Below, one piece after another: positions 50,101-62,599 of a DNA stretch of 64,000 bases (positions are counted from its first letter, which is position 1; every line of letters starts with the position of its first letter). A program made the position numbers and the translations under genes. The notes under the pieces are model-generated. The model did not search any database. It worked only from the letters and a program-made list of their open reading frames with translations, and was not told the origin of the DNA. The DNA comes from Hyaloscypha bicolor E. Its lineage: Eukaryota; Ascomycota; Leotiomycetes; Helotiales; Hyaloscyphaceae. The stretch lies in the NCBI RefSeq assembly GCF_002865645.1, contig NW_020194575.1, positions 141,247 through 205,246 on the forward strand, written 5' to 3'.

Positions 50101-53100
50101 TTAGGCTCTCTTTACTTATTAGTTCTTTTTATAAAGAAAGTAAACGGAGGTTTATATTTCTATATTAATTTCTGCTATCTAAATAATATTATCTAAAAGA
50201 ATTAATATTTCTTTTCTTTTATTAATAAGACTTTAAATTAATTATCTAAGGCTAAGATCTATACTAAATTAGATATTTACTAAGCTTTCTATTATATAGC
50301 TATAAACTCGAACTCTCAGGAGCTAATAATATTCTATATCTGCTATAAAATATATAAATATAATATTTTCCAGAAAAGCCTTATAAATAGCCTAGCTATA
50401 TATTAATACTATATAAATAATATATTCTTTAAGTATCTAGATAACTTTTATATAATATATCTTAATAATATTTTTATTTACTTAGAGAACCTAGTAAAAT
50501 ATAAATAGTATATATGAAAAGTATTAGATTATTTATATCTTACTAGCCTCTAAGTAAATATTAAGAAATCGGAATTTAAAGTTATATATATAAAGTATTT
50601 GGGCTTTATTATTTCTATATCTAGTATTAAAATAGATCCTAATAAAGTTAAAATAATATATAACTAGTAATTCCTAAAAATAATTAAGAATATATAATTC
50701 TTTCTTAGCTTCTATAACTTTTATAAATACTTTATTAGAGAGTATAAATAGATTATTAGACTTCTTATTTTATTTATAAAAAAGAGTATTCTTTTTAAAT
50801 AATCCGAGTAATATTAAGAGGCTTTTACTTATCTAAAGAAAGCTATAATTTCTATTCTAGTTTTATAATACTATAATTCAGATCTTCTTATAATAATAGA
50901 AACAGATATATTTAAAGAAGTAATTACTAGCCTATTTTCTTAATAAGACCTAGAAACAGGCCTTTAGTATCTTATAACTTATTTTTCTAAAACTATATTT
51001 CTAGTAAAGCTTAATTATAATATATATAATAAGAAAATACTTACTATAATTCGAGTACTAGAGAAATAAAAAGCTAAGCTAGAGGGCTTTTAAAATACTT
51101 TCTTTAAGGTCTATTTTAATTATTATATCTTAAAGTACTTTATAATTATTAAGAAACTCTCTTTTTAATAAGCTAGATAGGCTAAGCTCTTATCTTACTA
51201 TTATTTTAAGCTTATATATTATTCTAGAAAATTAAATAAATAAGTAAATATTTTATTATAAAAATAAGATAAAATAAATACTTAGAACTAGATTAAGGAA
51301 AAGCTATAAATTCAAATACTTTTTCCTAAAAATAAGATTAATCTAGAGATTATCTATAACTTATAGCTTATAGTAATACTTTATAAGGTCGGCTTACTTA
51401 ATCCGGAATTCGGTCCTAAAAACCAAGTATATATTAAAGACTTTTCAGAAGAGAATATTCTTATTAGAAATATAATTTCCCTAAAAGAAGGTATTTTCTT
51501 AGAAGCTTTACTAGTAAACTTTATTATAGTAGCCCTTATAGAAGTACTATTAGAGGCTTCTGCTAAGTATAATAGTTTATAACTTATAAATAAGATCCTA
51601 TAAAATAATTATATATTACTAAATCTAGAGAAGCTATATATAATAGCCTAAGCTAAAAATAATATCTAAATATTATAAAATAGTCTTTTTTTATATTATA
51701 AAAGACTTTATATTATAGAGAATAAAATAACTCCCGGATTATTTTTATAAATTGCCCTAATTTATAAAATATATAATAAACTTCTTTCTAGATATTCTAG
51801 ATATATAAAGCTTTATTAGCTATTAAAGAAGTAATATTACTAGCTATTTATAAGTAAGAATATTAATTAATACTATAGGAAATTATATATATCTAGAAAT
51901 AAAAAGCCTAGTTTACTTTATTTCTTTCTAGTTTCTAATTATTTCTAGTAATATATTATTATAGATTTTAAGAACTATTTAGAAAGCAAATTAGGCTATA
52001 ATATAGTTACTATATTTATAAATTACTTATTTAAATACCTAATTATAATTCCTATATAAGATATAATTATAGCTAAGTAACTAGTATTTTTGTTTTTATT
52101 TTATATAATATATTAAATAAGTATTTCAGAAATAATTATATTAGATTAAGAACCCTAATTTATATCTGATCTTTAGAGCAAATTCTATATGAGAATTAGT
52201 ATAAAACTCAAGCTTTTTATAGCTAATTACCCCTAAATAGATAAATAAATAGAGATTATTAATTAGTACTTTAATTAGAGATTATATTTATATATTAACT
52301 ATTACTAGAATAACTAAAATAAATAAATAATTATAATTAATTATTAATAAGCCTCTCTTTAGTATAAAACTATTAGCTAGTTCTTATTTATAACTAAAAA
52401 GAACTATAAGCCTTATATTTCTCTAGACTAGAACTCTTTTATTAAAGCTAACTTATCTAAAGAAAAGCTAAATAAAAATAAAGCTAAAATATTAGTAAAT
52501 TAATTATATGAATTATAATAACTTACCTAAGACTATATAAAGTAAGTATAAGAATAATATATAATATAAGCTAATAAATACTACTATCTAATTAATTTTA
52601 AAGTAGGAAATAAAGTATAAGTTACTATAAAGTATTAGAAATTCAATTATTTGAATTAGAAGCTAGGGAATTAAATAAAGGGCCTATTTGAGATTCTAGA
52701 ATAATATAGCTACTTATTTCTCCTAAAACTGCCAGAAATTATAAAGATATACCTAGTTTTCTATATAGAGAAGCTATAAAAAAACTTCTAGAATTCTTTA
52801 CTAGATTAAGTAAACCCGAAACTACTTCTATTAATATTAGAGAATAGTAAATAAAAATATAATATTAAACGGGTTATTATAATTAAGCTAATAATAAATA
52901 GGCTAAAGTATAGAATTTAGTAAGTTAGTTAGAATAAAGATCTAGTATAGTATTTAGCTTTAGTACTAAGTAATAGCCTCCTGGTTTTATAAAGTTTCTA
53001 TAATAATAATATTAATATATTAGGACCTTTATAAAACCTATAATATTAGCTAGACTATATAAAAAATAATACTTATCTAGAATTATATAGAAATAATAAT

Positions 53101-53256
53101 AAATTCTCCTAGATTATATAGTAAAGATACTAGCCTTTTATATATAATATTTATATCTGAAATACTAGTTTTATTTTAGGAAAAAGTATAATATGAAATT
53201 AAATAAATTAATAGCTTATATAAAGCTCGGGAACGAGCTTATTATAAAGAGGGAAG

Positions 53257-53533
53257 TAATATTATAATTCCTAGATATCTGGTATCTAAGATACCTTACT
53301 AGATATTAGATATTTTCTAGATATATATAATATAGCTACTTTACTAAGGAAATATACTTGAAATATACTAGAGATATTTAGAAGACTAAATCTCTTTAGG
53401 ACTAGTATATTATAGGATATATATACTCTCTTATAGCCTCTTGTATTCTAGTTTTCTTTTCCTTAGCTTTGAATTATTTTTATAAGAAATCTTTTATCTT
53501 ACTTTCTAAGTTCTAAATACCATACTTATAATA
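53257..53533 (+). repeat. 3' LTR of chromovirus 2
   Basis: About 277 bp, preceded by the purine-rich AAAGAGGGAAG. Partner of 46819-47127. Confidence 0.8.
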
Positions 53534-56480
53534 GAAATTATAGCTTAATATATATAAAAAAAAAGAATAAAGAATAATAAAAGTAAATAAGAATCTTTAT
53601 ATATATATTACTATTTTTTAATACTAGCTTATATAAGACTAATCTAGAACTCCGGATTACTTTATTTACTAATTTATAATAAGGAAAATAGTAGTATAAT
53701 ATATAAAAGAGAAAAGAATAAAAGAAGAAGAAAAAAATTAGAGATTTTTAGTCCCGAATCTTTTTTCTTAATAATATATTAAAAACCCTATAGGCCTTTC
53801 TAGAGCTAATTACTAAGATCCGAATAATATATATTTATAAAATACAAACTAGCTTCTTTTTTCTTAGTATATATATTATAGCTCCCAAAATATAATATTA
53901 TATATAACTTATATATAATACTTAAATTAATTCATATTCTCGAGAACTTACCTAATAGCCTTATATACTAGATAATAATAGGCAATTATTAGTTCTGGCT
54001 TCTTATATAAGTAGCTCTTAATATAATTTATTATTTTTATAGGCCGGGAAAAGGTTTTCTTTTTTGTCTTATTAGTATAAAAAAAATATACTAAATCTTC
54101 TTATAAATAAGAGAAAAGGGCTTTAGATCTAAAGATAATTTACTTAAAAAATATTTTAGGAATAATACTTTACTAGTAGACTAGTAGCTAGAATAATTAC
54201 TAGAGCTCTTATAACTCGAGACTAAATAGGGTTTAGGCCTTAGTATTTCTTACTAAAAATAGAGTATTATTATTAAATTAATTATGTGGATCTAATATTA
54301 GATAATATTTTCCGGACTTAAGATCTAGGAAAAGTAGTAGAGAACCTCCTATAGCCGGGTCTATTTAAAAAGTTAGTAATAGATAACGGGTTTTATATAC
54401 TCGGTAGTCTTAATTTTATTTAGCTATTTTTATAATTTTTATTATAAATATAATAGAAATATTATTACTAGAATATCTTAATATTTTTATTTATTTCCTA
54501 GTTATATTATTAATCTTTTAAATAAGTATCTAATATCTATTACCTATCTCTATTTCCGTTATATAATACAGGTATTTATATTAGCTTTATATATTAAAAA
54601 AGAGGTTCTTTTATTTCTTTTCTTATTTAATAATTTTCGAGTTATAAGGGAAAGTATTTTTAATATACTAAGAGATATTCTTTAGGATATATAGATTATA
54701 TATAATACTTATATATATAAGTCTATTAATAAATAATTACTTTATTATTACTAATTAAATATTAAATTAAACCCGGGTATTAAGATATATCCTAGTAAAA
54801 ATTATTGAATTCTGCTTATATCTTATAATCTAGTTACGAATAGCTATTATAGTAGTCTCTAATAGAGCTTATAAGAAAAGAAAGAGTAAGGAAGTAAGAT
54901 ATACTTACTATTTATAGTATTCCCTATATATTAGTATATATAGTAGCTAGTTAGCTTCTATTTCAAGCCAGTCTTTTATTCGAAATAATTCAGGTAATAT
55001 ATATGAGTTAAGTAATAAAGGGCTTTATATTCTAAGGTTTGAAATCTATTAGTAATTTATATAACTTATTAAAAAATCGGAATCTTTAGCTTTAATAGCT
55101 TTTAATATATCCTTATTACTTTTATAAGGTCTTTTAGGTTTATAGCAAAGAAGGGTTCTATATTTATAGGGCAGTTATTTATCCGGATTATATTATCTCG
55201 AAATATAATAGCTATAATATAAGTAATTAGGCAGAGAATAAAGAGCTTTTCCTTATAGAAAAAATAGATTATACTATATAATTAGTATAATTAGTAAGAA
55301 AGAAAAAACCGAACTTATAGCTTGGGTTTCTTATTAGTACTTTTATAGTACTTAAAAGTAATTTCTATTATAACCAGGTTATACTATTTAAATATAGGAT
55401 TCTATATAATCTAGAATCAGATATTCTTATAATAAAGTACCTTATAGTATTTATTAGTACTAGAAGATTCCTTAATATTATTATAGTAATTAGTATTATT
55501 AATATTATCCCAAGATTAGGCTTAATTATAGTTAGGATTTTTGGGATAATTTATTAGATCTAATTATTTATTATTCAAGTTATTGAGGTCTATAGTAGGC
55601 TTTTTTTTATTAAGGTTAGGAGCCTCGGAATACTCCTATAAGTATTTATAAAAAGTATTATACTTTATTATATCTATAAGCTCTACTAGCTATACTTCTA
55701 TAAAAATAAATAAAAAGAGGATTATTATAAGTATATGGCACTAGTTCTCTGTCGGGAATATATAAGTATTCTTAGCCCAGAGATAAATAAGCAGAAGCAA
55801 GATATTATCTAATTCTAGTATGAACTTGTTCTTAAAGATAGGGTCTAGCTCAAATTCTTCTTTTAAGGCAAGGATATACTATACTAAATATTAATATTTC
55901 CTATTTTCTTACCTATTCTAGTATATATAGTATACCGGGTAGATATTCTTCCTATAGCTCTTTTAGTTATTTTTCTTATTAAATACAAAGCTATTAATCC
56001 GATTATAGAGTATCTAAAACTATTTCTAGTACTAGTAAAGTAACTCTGTCTTTATTACCTAATAGTTCTTATAGATAAAGTAAAGAAATAATATTATAGT
56101 TCCTTTATTATATTTTTATACCGCTTTCTTCTATTTCCCTAGGCATATGTATTTGTAGTACCTATAATATATTAGTTCTAGTTAGGGCCTTTCTGGTTCT
56201 TATTAGTATATAATACATAGTACTAGAATTTCTTTATAATACTATTAATATTCTCTTTAATAGTATCTATATCTTTCTATTATAGAGGGCCTGCTATATT
56301 ATACTTCGAATAGAGGGCATTATACCCCTCTAGAGTAAGCCTTTCCTTCTGCTCTCGTATGATAGGTTTATTATACTAGTTGAGGTATCTGGTAAGAGCC
56401 GCTACGGGGTCATACGGTTACTGCTGGGCGGCGTCGACTGCCATGCCCATGGCCTTGGCTTAGCTTCGGAGGGGCAGCAA
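53534..56480 (-). mobile_element. Unidentified RIP-degraded minus-strand coding relic
   Basis: On the minus strand, from an ATG near 56452 (MGMAVDAAQQ, good start context), a single frame reads PYDPVAALTRYLN, YNKPIIREQKERLTLEGYNA and LYSKYNIAGPL, then KDIDTIKENINSIIKKF, broken only by stops of RIP type. Similar protein-like runs continue toward 54200. I cannot name the family; an LTR-element gag or another transposon protein are the likeliest guesses. No termini were found. Confidence 0.45.
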
Positions 56481-56782
56481 GGGACATTAATAGAAGAGGA
56501 GGGCGACAGAGGACGACTGGACCCCGCGAGCTGAGATCTGCTCTGCCTACAGAGACAGCGGCGTGTTCCTGGGAAAGGAGGACAAGAGAGGTTAGGCATT
56601 GAGATCGGAGAGTAACGAATGACTATGCGAGCTGAGGCCTACTATAATGGGGATATAAAACACGGAGTAATATAGAGTATAGAATGGGCTTCCACAGCGT
56701 GGGATTACAGTATACGAGTGAGACGTGGAATTAGAGAGTGAAGGTTAATTGATTTCTAAGAAGCTAAGAAGGAGAGAGGGGT
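56481..56782. other. GC-normal leader region
   Basis: Normal composition, with no gene I trust; a 65-codon minus-strand frame (56599-56402) is out of phase with the better coding run described to its left. Confidence 0.3.
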
Positions 56783-56872
56783 AATATAAGCGGACTGCGG
56801 ACTATACGGATATCCGGAGGTTATATGACAGAACCACGTGACCAGGAAATAAAATCCCTACTATATACTTCC
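56783..56872 (+). repeat. Direct repeat D, copy 1
   Basis: About 90 bp from GTAATATAAGCGGACTGCGG to ATAAAATCCCTAC, nearly identical to 58980-59068. The two copies bracket a 2.1-kb block built of tandem repeats. Confidence 0.85.
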
Positions 56873-57090
56873 CCTACCTACAAGTGCTCGTCCCCTGAGT
56901 ATACCCCTAAGACAGAGCCTCAAAACCATCTCCAAAGTACTATAATAATCGTAAATATCGTACGCTCTGTCTAGTATATACCTCCGGTTCCAAACCCCTG
57001 TATTTCCAGCCTAATTCTCGTCCAAGCAAGCACTAGTAAATACTCCATTTTTCGTATCCAAAATCGTACGAATCGCGCCCCGAGTACCCG

Positions 57091-57660
57091 TAAACTCTCT
57101 CTTTAATACTAAGCATACCTAAGGTATAAGGAAATACTCTCTTTAATACTAAACGTACCCAAAGTACAAGGAAATACTCTCTCTGCCATATTATATAAAT
57201 TATACCGGAGTACTAGTAGATACTCTTTAATACTAAATCGTATCCGAGGTATAAAGAAACTCTTTCTCTCTCTAATACTAAATATACCCAAAATATAAGG
57301 AAATACTTTCTTTAATACTAAATTGTACCCGAAGTACAAGGAAATACTCTCTTTCTCTCTGCTATATTATACGAATTGCCCAAAGCACAAGTAGATACTT
57401 TTTCTTGATACTAAATCGTATCTGAAGTATAAGGAAACTCTCTCTTTAATACTAAATATACTCAAAGTATAAGGAAATATACTCTTTAATACTAAACGTA
57501 CCTAAAGTATAAGGAAATATGCTCTTTAATACTAAACGTATCCAAAGTACAAGGAAATACTCTCTTTAATACTAAATCGTACTCAAAGTATAAGGAAATA
57601 CTCTCTCTTTTAATACTAAATATACCCAAAGTATAAGGAAATACTCTCTCTATTATATTA
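57091..57660 (+). repeat. Minisatellite of about 40-bp units
   Basis: About twelve imperfect units of the form CTCTTTAATACTAAA-GTA then CC-AAGTA-AAGGAAATA, with period 38 to 45 bp; some units carry an extra segment with ATTATATAAATT. The minus-strand open frame over part of this stretch is a product of the repeat. Confidence 0.85.
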
Positions 57661-57754
57661 TATAAATAGTACCCAAAATCATACGAAATATATATACTAG
57701 TGCCTTTGCTATTACCGCTATAATACAGGTATTACTGGTCTTGGAGGAGGTAGG

Positions 57755-58100
57755 GGGAGGTTCGAAAATCGGAAGAGGGAACCGTAAATTAAAGAGGGAA
57801 GCGTAAAGCAAAGTGTGTACTAGGAACCTCTGTAACTGCTATAGTAACTACAGAAATTACTGGACTTGGAATCGAATAAGAGAGAAAGTAAAGAAGTGCC
57901 GAAACCGCCAAATTCGTATGTAAAAGCGGAGGGAATTGGATGAGAACCGAAAGCGTAAAGGGGAATCAAAGGAAAGAAAGGTTCGTAAATCGGGAAGAGA
58001 ACCGTAAAGTAAAGTGTACCAGAGCCTCTATAAGTACTATAGCAACCACAGAAACTACTGGGCTTGGAATCGAATAAGGAGAAGGGTAAAGGAATATCGA
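57755..58100 (+). repeat. Tandem duplication of about 220 bp
   Basis: 57760-57880 resembles 57980-58080: both read GGTTCG-AAATCGG, then GAACCGTAAA-TAAAG, then ACTGG-CTTGGAATCGAATAAG. The 70-codon frame at 58014-58226 has no domain. Confidence 0.7.
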
Positions 58101-58599
58101 AAATCGTTAAAATCGTACGGAATTATCTATTTATGCCTACCAAATAGCCCCAGCTTTGCATACTATATATGCCACCGCTTAACTAACCCATACCGGTATC
58201 TCTTTCTCTTCGTCCGCCTGGAATAGAGATTCGTATTCTTGTAATTGCATAGTAAGAGAAGCAAAAAATAGAGGAAGAGATAAAGGCGAAGGGGTCTTAA
58301 TATTATATGGCTAATCGGGAGAGAGATACAAAGGAGGGAAAAGAATCATAAAAGATATAATCCCAAGGCATATATAATTGAGCTCTTGCCGGAGTAGCTC
58401 TTTGTAATAAGCAAGCAAGCTTTGGATATCGGAATTAGAAGGATCTCCATATTATACGAGCTTATCGATATACTAAAAGTAAGAGCGAGAGACTTGTAAA
58501 GCGTCTAACTTTATAAATAAAGGGGAATCGGAGAAGTTGATAGGAGAAGTAGACATTATATAATCGGTAGAATTAGCGGAAATTATAGTAAGTTATAAA

Positions 58600-58975
58600 G
58601 CACTCGTAATTCAGGCGTAAGAGGAGAGTCTTGAACTAAGAACAGACCTCGTTATTATACGAATTAATACAATTAGGGCTAAATCGTAAAGCTTGGTAGG
58701 AGAGAATAGAGCAAAAGACTATATAGCCGGTAAAATCGTTGGAAATTGAAGCGAATACAAAGCAGTTATAAGGCAATTGAAATTCAGTCGTAAGAGGAGA
58801 GCCTTGAACTAAGGATATCGTCGTTATACGAATTAATGTAATTGAAGCCTGAATCGTAATGCTTAAAGCTTGGCAAGAGAGTAAAGAAGTAGAGAAAAGT
58901 AGACGATATTATAGTGAGCCGTGGAATTGGTAGTAATCAAAGCGAATGCAAAGCAGTAATAATTCAGGCGTAAGA
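58600..58975 (+). repeat. Tandem repeat of about 175-180 bp units
   Basis: The word ATTCAG-CGTAAGAGG recurs at about 58608, 58782 and 58962, with matching sequence between (CTTGAACTAAG, TTATACGAATTAAT, AAGCTTGG). The last unit runs into direct repeat D copy 2. Confidence 0.75.
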
Positions 58976-58979
58976 GGGG

Positions 58980-59068
58980 TAATATAAGCGGACTGCGGAC
59001 TGTACGGATATCCGGAGGTCACATGACAGAACCACGTGACCAGGGGATAAAATCCCTACCATACTACC
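58980..59068 (+). repeat. Direct repeat D, copy 2
   Basis: Partner of 56783-56872. The short open frame at 59082 begins directly after it. Confidence 0.85.
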
Positions 59069-59081
59069 ACTATAAGAAGTA

Positions 59082-59309
59082 GTGCTTCAACGAGAAAAGG
59101 ATGCCGAGAAAGGGTGGATAACCTTGGAAAAAGAAGGGGCAGACTATGAGGGCCCTCGGGCAGTTCAAGAGATAAAGATAATGGAGTTGGCGAAGCCAAC
59201 GGAGTTATCCGGGAGACGGCCATGGCGATGGGAACGAGGCCCTCCATATATGGCTACCCAGTGGGTGGATCCTCAAAAGGTGACAGGAAAATACTGTTTT
59301 GGATTATGA
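59082..59309 (+). CDS. Hypothetical short ORF, 75 aa
   Basis: Reads REKDAEKGWITLEKEGADYE then PPYMATQWVDPQKVTGKYCF, charged and hydrophilic, with no known domain. The composition looks protein-like compared with the repeats to the left. Position just after direct repeat D would fit the start of a gag-like frame if D is a terminal repeat; that is inference. The listed start is a non-ATG codon, and the first in-frame ATG (M in the word EIKIMELAKP) would leave about 43 residues. Confidence 0.3.
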   Translation: MLQREKDAEKGWITLEKEGADYEGPRAVQEIKIMELAKPTELSGRRPWRWERGPPYMATQWVDPQKVTGKYCFGL

Positions 59310-59389
59310 CTTTTCTGGCGGTCGGAGGTTAAGGCAAGGAACCGCCGATAGACGGCGTATGTATACATGGTCCAGCTCGCTTAATTTTG

Positions 59390-59446
59390 GTGTTCCGACC
59401 CCCTAAAAACAGCGATATAACCCCCCTAATTCGGGGGTCAGAACAC
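59390..59446. repeat. 14-bp inverted repeat at the GC/AT boundary
   Basis: GTGTTCCGACCCCC (59390-59403) and GGGGGTCAGAACAC (59433-59446) pair at 13 of 14 positions. The RIP-type AT-rich block begins immediately to the right, so this may mark a transposon end. Confidence 0.7.
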
Positions 59447-60800
59447 TACTACCTTAACTATAAAAGTAATAAAAAAATTATTAAATTATTAAATTAAATT
59501 TCTAGCCTATTTATATTAGCTAAATTAAATAAAAATATAGATTTAATAAAAAATATAGATTTAATAAAAAAATATAGATTTAATAAAAAATATAGATTTA
59601 ATAAAAAATTAAATATTAACTTAATTTTTAATAATTTTATTAAATTCAATATTATTATTAATTTATTATAAAGCTTGAAATTAATTAAAACTAATAATTA
59701 AAATTTTTAAAAGCTTTAATATTAATTATAAATATTTGAATATTTTTTATTACTAGTTTTATTAATAATTTATTAAATTTCAAGATATAATTTTTATTTA
59801 TTAATATAAAAAAAAGAAAATATAAATTATTTATAAAAGTATTAGCTATAATTATTAATATAATAAAAGTAGCTAAAAAGCTTTTAACTAAAATAAAATA
59901 GAAATTTAAATACTAAATCTTTATTTTATTTATTAATATTTAAATAATTTTCTTTATTATTATTTTTATTATTTTTATAATATTTTTTCTTTTGATTTTA
60001 ATTATTATTTATAAATAGCTATTATTAAAATTTTCATTAAATTAATAAAAGTTTAAAGCCTTAAATTAATAAAGGTTTCGAGTTCTAAATTATGCTTTTT
60101 TAATTTCTTATTTCTCTAATATATATTTCTAGAAATAATATTTAAATCTTTTATATATAAAATATAATTTTTTAAATAATAATTATAATTATAGAATTTA
60201 TAACTATTTCGGGAATTATAATTATAATTGTATTAATAATTTCTAAATAAATAATTACTTAATTTTTTTTAAATAATATTATTAATTAATAAAAAGAATT
60301 TCGATATTAATTTATTATTTCTTTTTATAAATAATAATAAATAATTTAACTAAAATTAGAAAAGGAATTCGAGATTATATATTAATATATTAATAAAAAA
60401 TAATAAAAAATAATAATTTTATTATATAAAAATTCGATATTTTATAAAATAAATACTAATTTATATTATAATTAATATAAGTTATTAATTAGTAATTAAA
60501 TAAGTTTAAATATTATTTTTTAAGAATCTTTAATTATTATAATTATTGAAATAATAATATTTTATTTATTTAAATTTTAATATTAGAAATTAAAGCTTTT
60601 AAAGAAATTATAAATATTTATATAAGCCTTTACATATATATATATATTAAAAAGCTAATTATTATAAAAGTAATCTTATATTAATTTCTTTAATATAACA
60701 AAAAAAGCTTTATATATTAGTAAATATTAAAGAAAATAATAAATTTATAATTAAAACTATTATTAGTTTTATTATATTTTTATTATTTTTCTAATAATAA
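59447..60800 (-). mobile_element. RIP-degraded Ty1/copia relic, minus strand
   Basis: 59515-60800 is the reverse complement of about 62600-64000, so it carries the same gag-to-protease region in the opposite direction and is even more AT-rich. A tandem ATAGATTTAATAAAAAAT motif lies at about 59535-59610. The left edge is abrupt, next to the GC-normal block. Confidence 0.7.
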
Positions 60801-62599
60801 TAATAATAATAAAAGTAATAAATAGTTTTAATTTAAAAAAAAGTAAATAAATACTTTAATTTTTTAATTAAATATTTTTTTTATATATTTAATTTTCTTT
60901 AAAATAAAATAAAATAAAATAATAAATTCTTATTATTAGTATAGCTATTTCTTCGGGAGTCACATATATAATTACGGGACTCGGGATACGGGATATAAGT
61001 AATAGGATATAAGTAACAAAATATGAGATATAAGATATAGTTATATAATTTCGTATTTTATAAGTAACTTAACTAGTAACTAGTTTCTATTAGGCTTAAT
61101 AGATTTAGGAATTATATATTAATACTATAATACTATAATTCTTACTTCTAAATAATAATTTTACTAATCTTATATAAATAATATTTCACGAATATATAAT
61201 AGTACTATATATTACTAGTAAATTAATACTAATTAGTTTATATATATAAATTAGAGAATAGAATCTTTTAAGCTAAAGAAATATCCGGTAGCCTATAGTA
61301 AAATTAAACTAGTCTATATTAAAGAAGGAAATTATTTATTAACTTTATAAAAAAATATCTAGTAGCTTAAAAAAAATAGCTAGCTCTTACTAAGAACTAA
61401 TAACTATTCTATTAAAAGAAAGAATTACTTATTAACTTTATAAAAAAGTATCCGGTAGTCTAAAGAAAAAAAGACTCTAATTCTTACTAATTAATAAATA
61501 GTTAGTTATTTAATTATTTAATTATTTAATTATCTATTATTTTTTAAAACTAACTTCTTTTGGCCCCAAGATTACCTTCTTAAAAACTATTCTTTTTACT
61601 TATATAATACCCGAATCTATAGGATCCTCTTTCCGGAATATATACTCTATATATATCCTTAAAGCTCTTTAAAGCTTTAGATCCTCCCGGAATTATAATA
61701 TTTCACTTCCTAAATTTCTCGTTATAAATAAAATATTTACTTTAATATCCTTAATATTTCTAGATATCTAGGTATCTGGTATCTCTACCAGGTATCTAAT
61801 ATCTAGATATCTAGAGTATCTAGTATCTGAATTAGGTATCTAGTATTTTAACCAGGTATTTGAACTAGGCATCTAATATCTTAACCAGATATCTAATATC
61901 TGAACAAGTATCTGGGCATCTGAATATCTGAATACCTTTATTACTAAACCCTTTCTATAAACTTACTACGAATTACTTTATTTTTAAACCCCTTTTACTA
62001 TAAACTATATATATATTAAAAAGGGCTTGGCCCTAAGAATTCGATATAGTAGAACTATAAAATAGATATATATAAATAAAGAAATAAAAGAGTAGTATTA
62101 ATCTAATTATTTATAGTAATAAGAAAGTTCTAAACTATTTTAATATTAGACTTTTCTAGTATAAAATAGAAAAGTCGACTAATAATAATCTTTGGGAATT
62201 ATTTAAGAATAATTTTAGTAATTTCAATTTCAAAGTACTTAATTAACTAAATTAATACAAATTATATTAATTATAAGCTATTTTATAATATAATAGTATT
62301 TATATTAAATAGAATAATAAAGGGCTTATTATTATATAGTTTTTAGCTAATACTATTTAGAGAAAAAAGTAATATATCTAAACTATAGCTAATAATATTA
62401 TTACTAGACTGGATTTTAATACGGGCCCTATTACCTTATTATATATATTTCTTAATAATAGTATTATAAAAAATTAATATACTAAACTAATTATTACTTA
62501 TATTTCTTTATTACCTATAATTACTCGAGCTAGTAATAACGGATTTCTATTATTTCTATTACTTTTAAATAGTTTTTTAAATAGCCCTTTATTATAAAG
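60801..62599. other. AT-rich spacer with a GGTATCT-type tandem repeat
   Basis: Separates the two copia relics. 61765-61950 holds many degenerate copies of a unit like AACCAGGTATCTAATATCTG (about 20-22 bp). Similar GGTATCTGAGATACC words occur in the chromovirus 2 LTR. No gene is seen. Part of it may be an LTR of the right-hand copia copy. Confidence 0.45.

Larger units (their letters stand above)
46819..53533 (+). mobile_element. Second RIP-dead Ty3/gypsy chromovirus family
   Basis: Distinct from the 27813 element by its LTRs, but of the same plan. Gag zinc knuckle at 48782-48823 with all four C-C-H-C positions read as Tyr; reverse transcriptase with KIYTKLDI near 50250 and the box YLNNIFIY at 50458-50481; then RNase H and integrase. 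Near 52860-52980 there is a chromodomain-like run (KRVIIIKLIINRLKYRI) just before the 3' LTR. Many stops in every frame. No clear target duplication. Confidence 0.82.

Noticed and set aside
57109..57339. 76-codon minus-strand ORF rich in Phe, Tyr and Leu
   Set aside because: It is the translation of the 40-bp minisatellite; the residue pattern repeats with the DNA unit.
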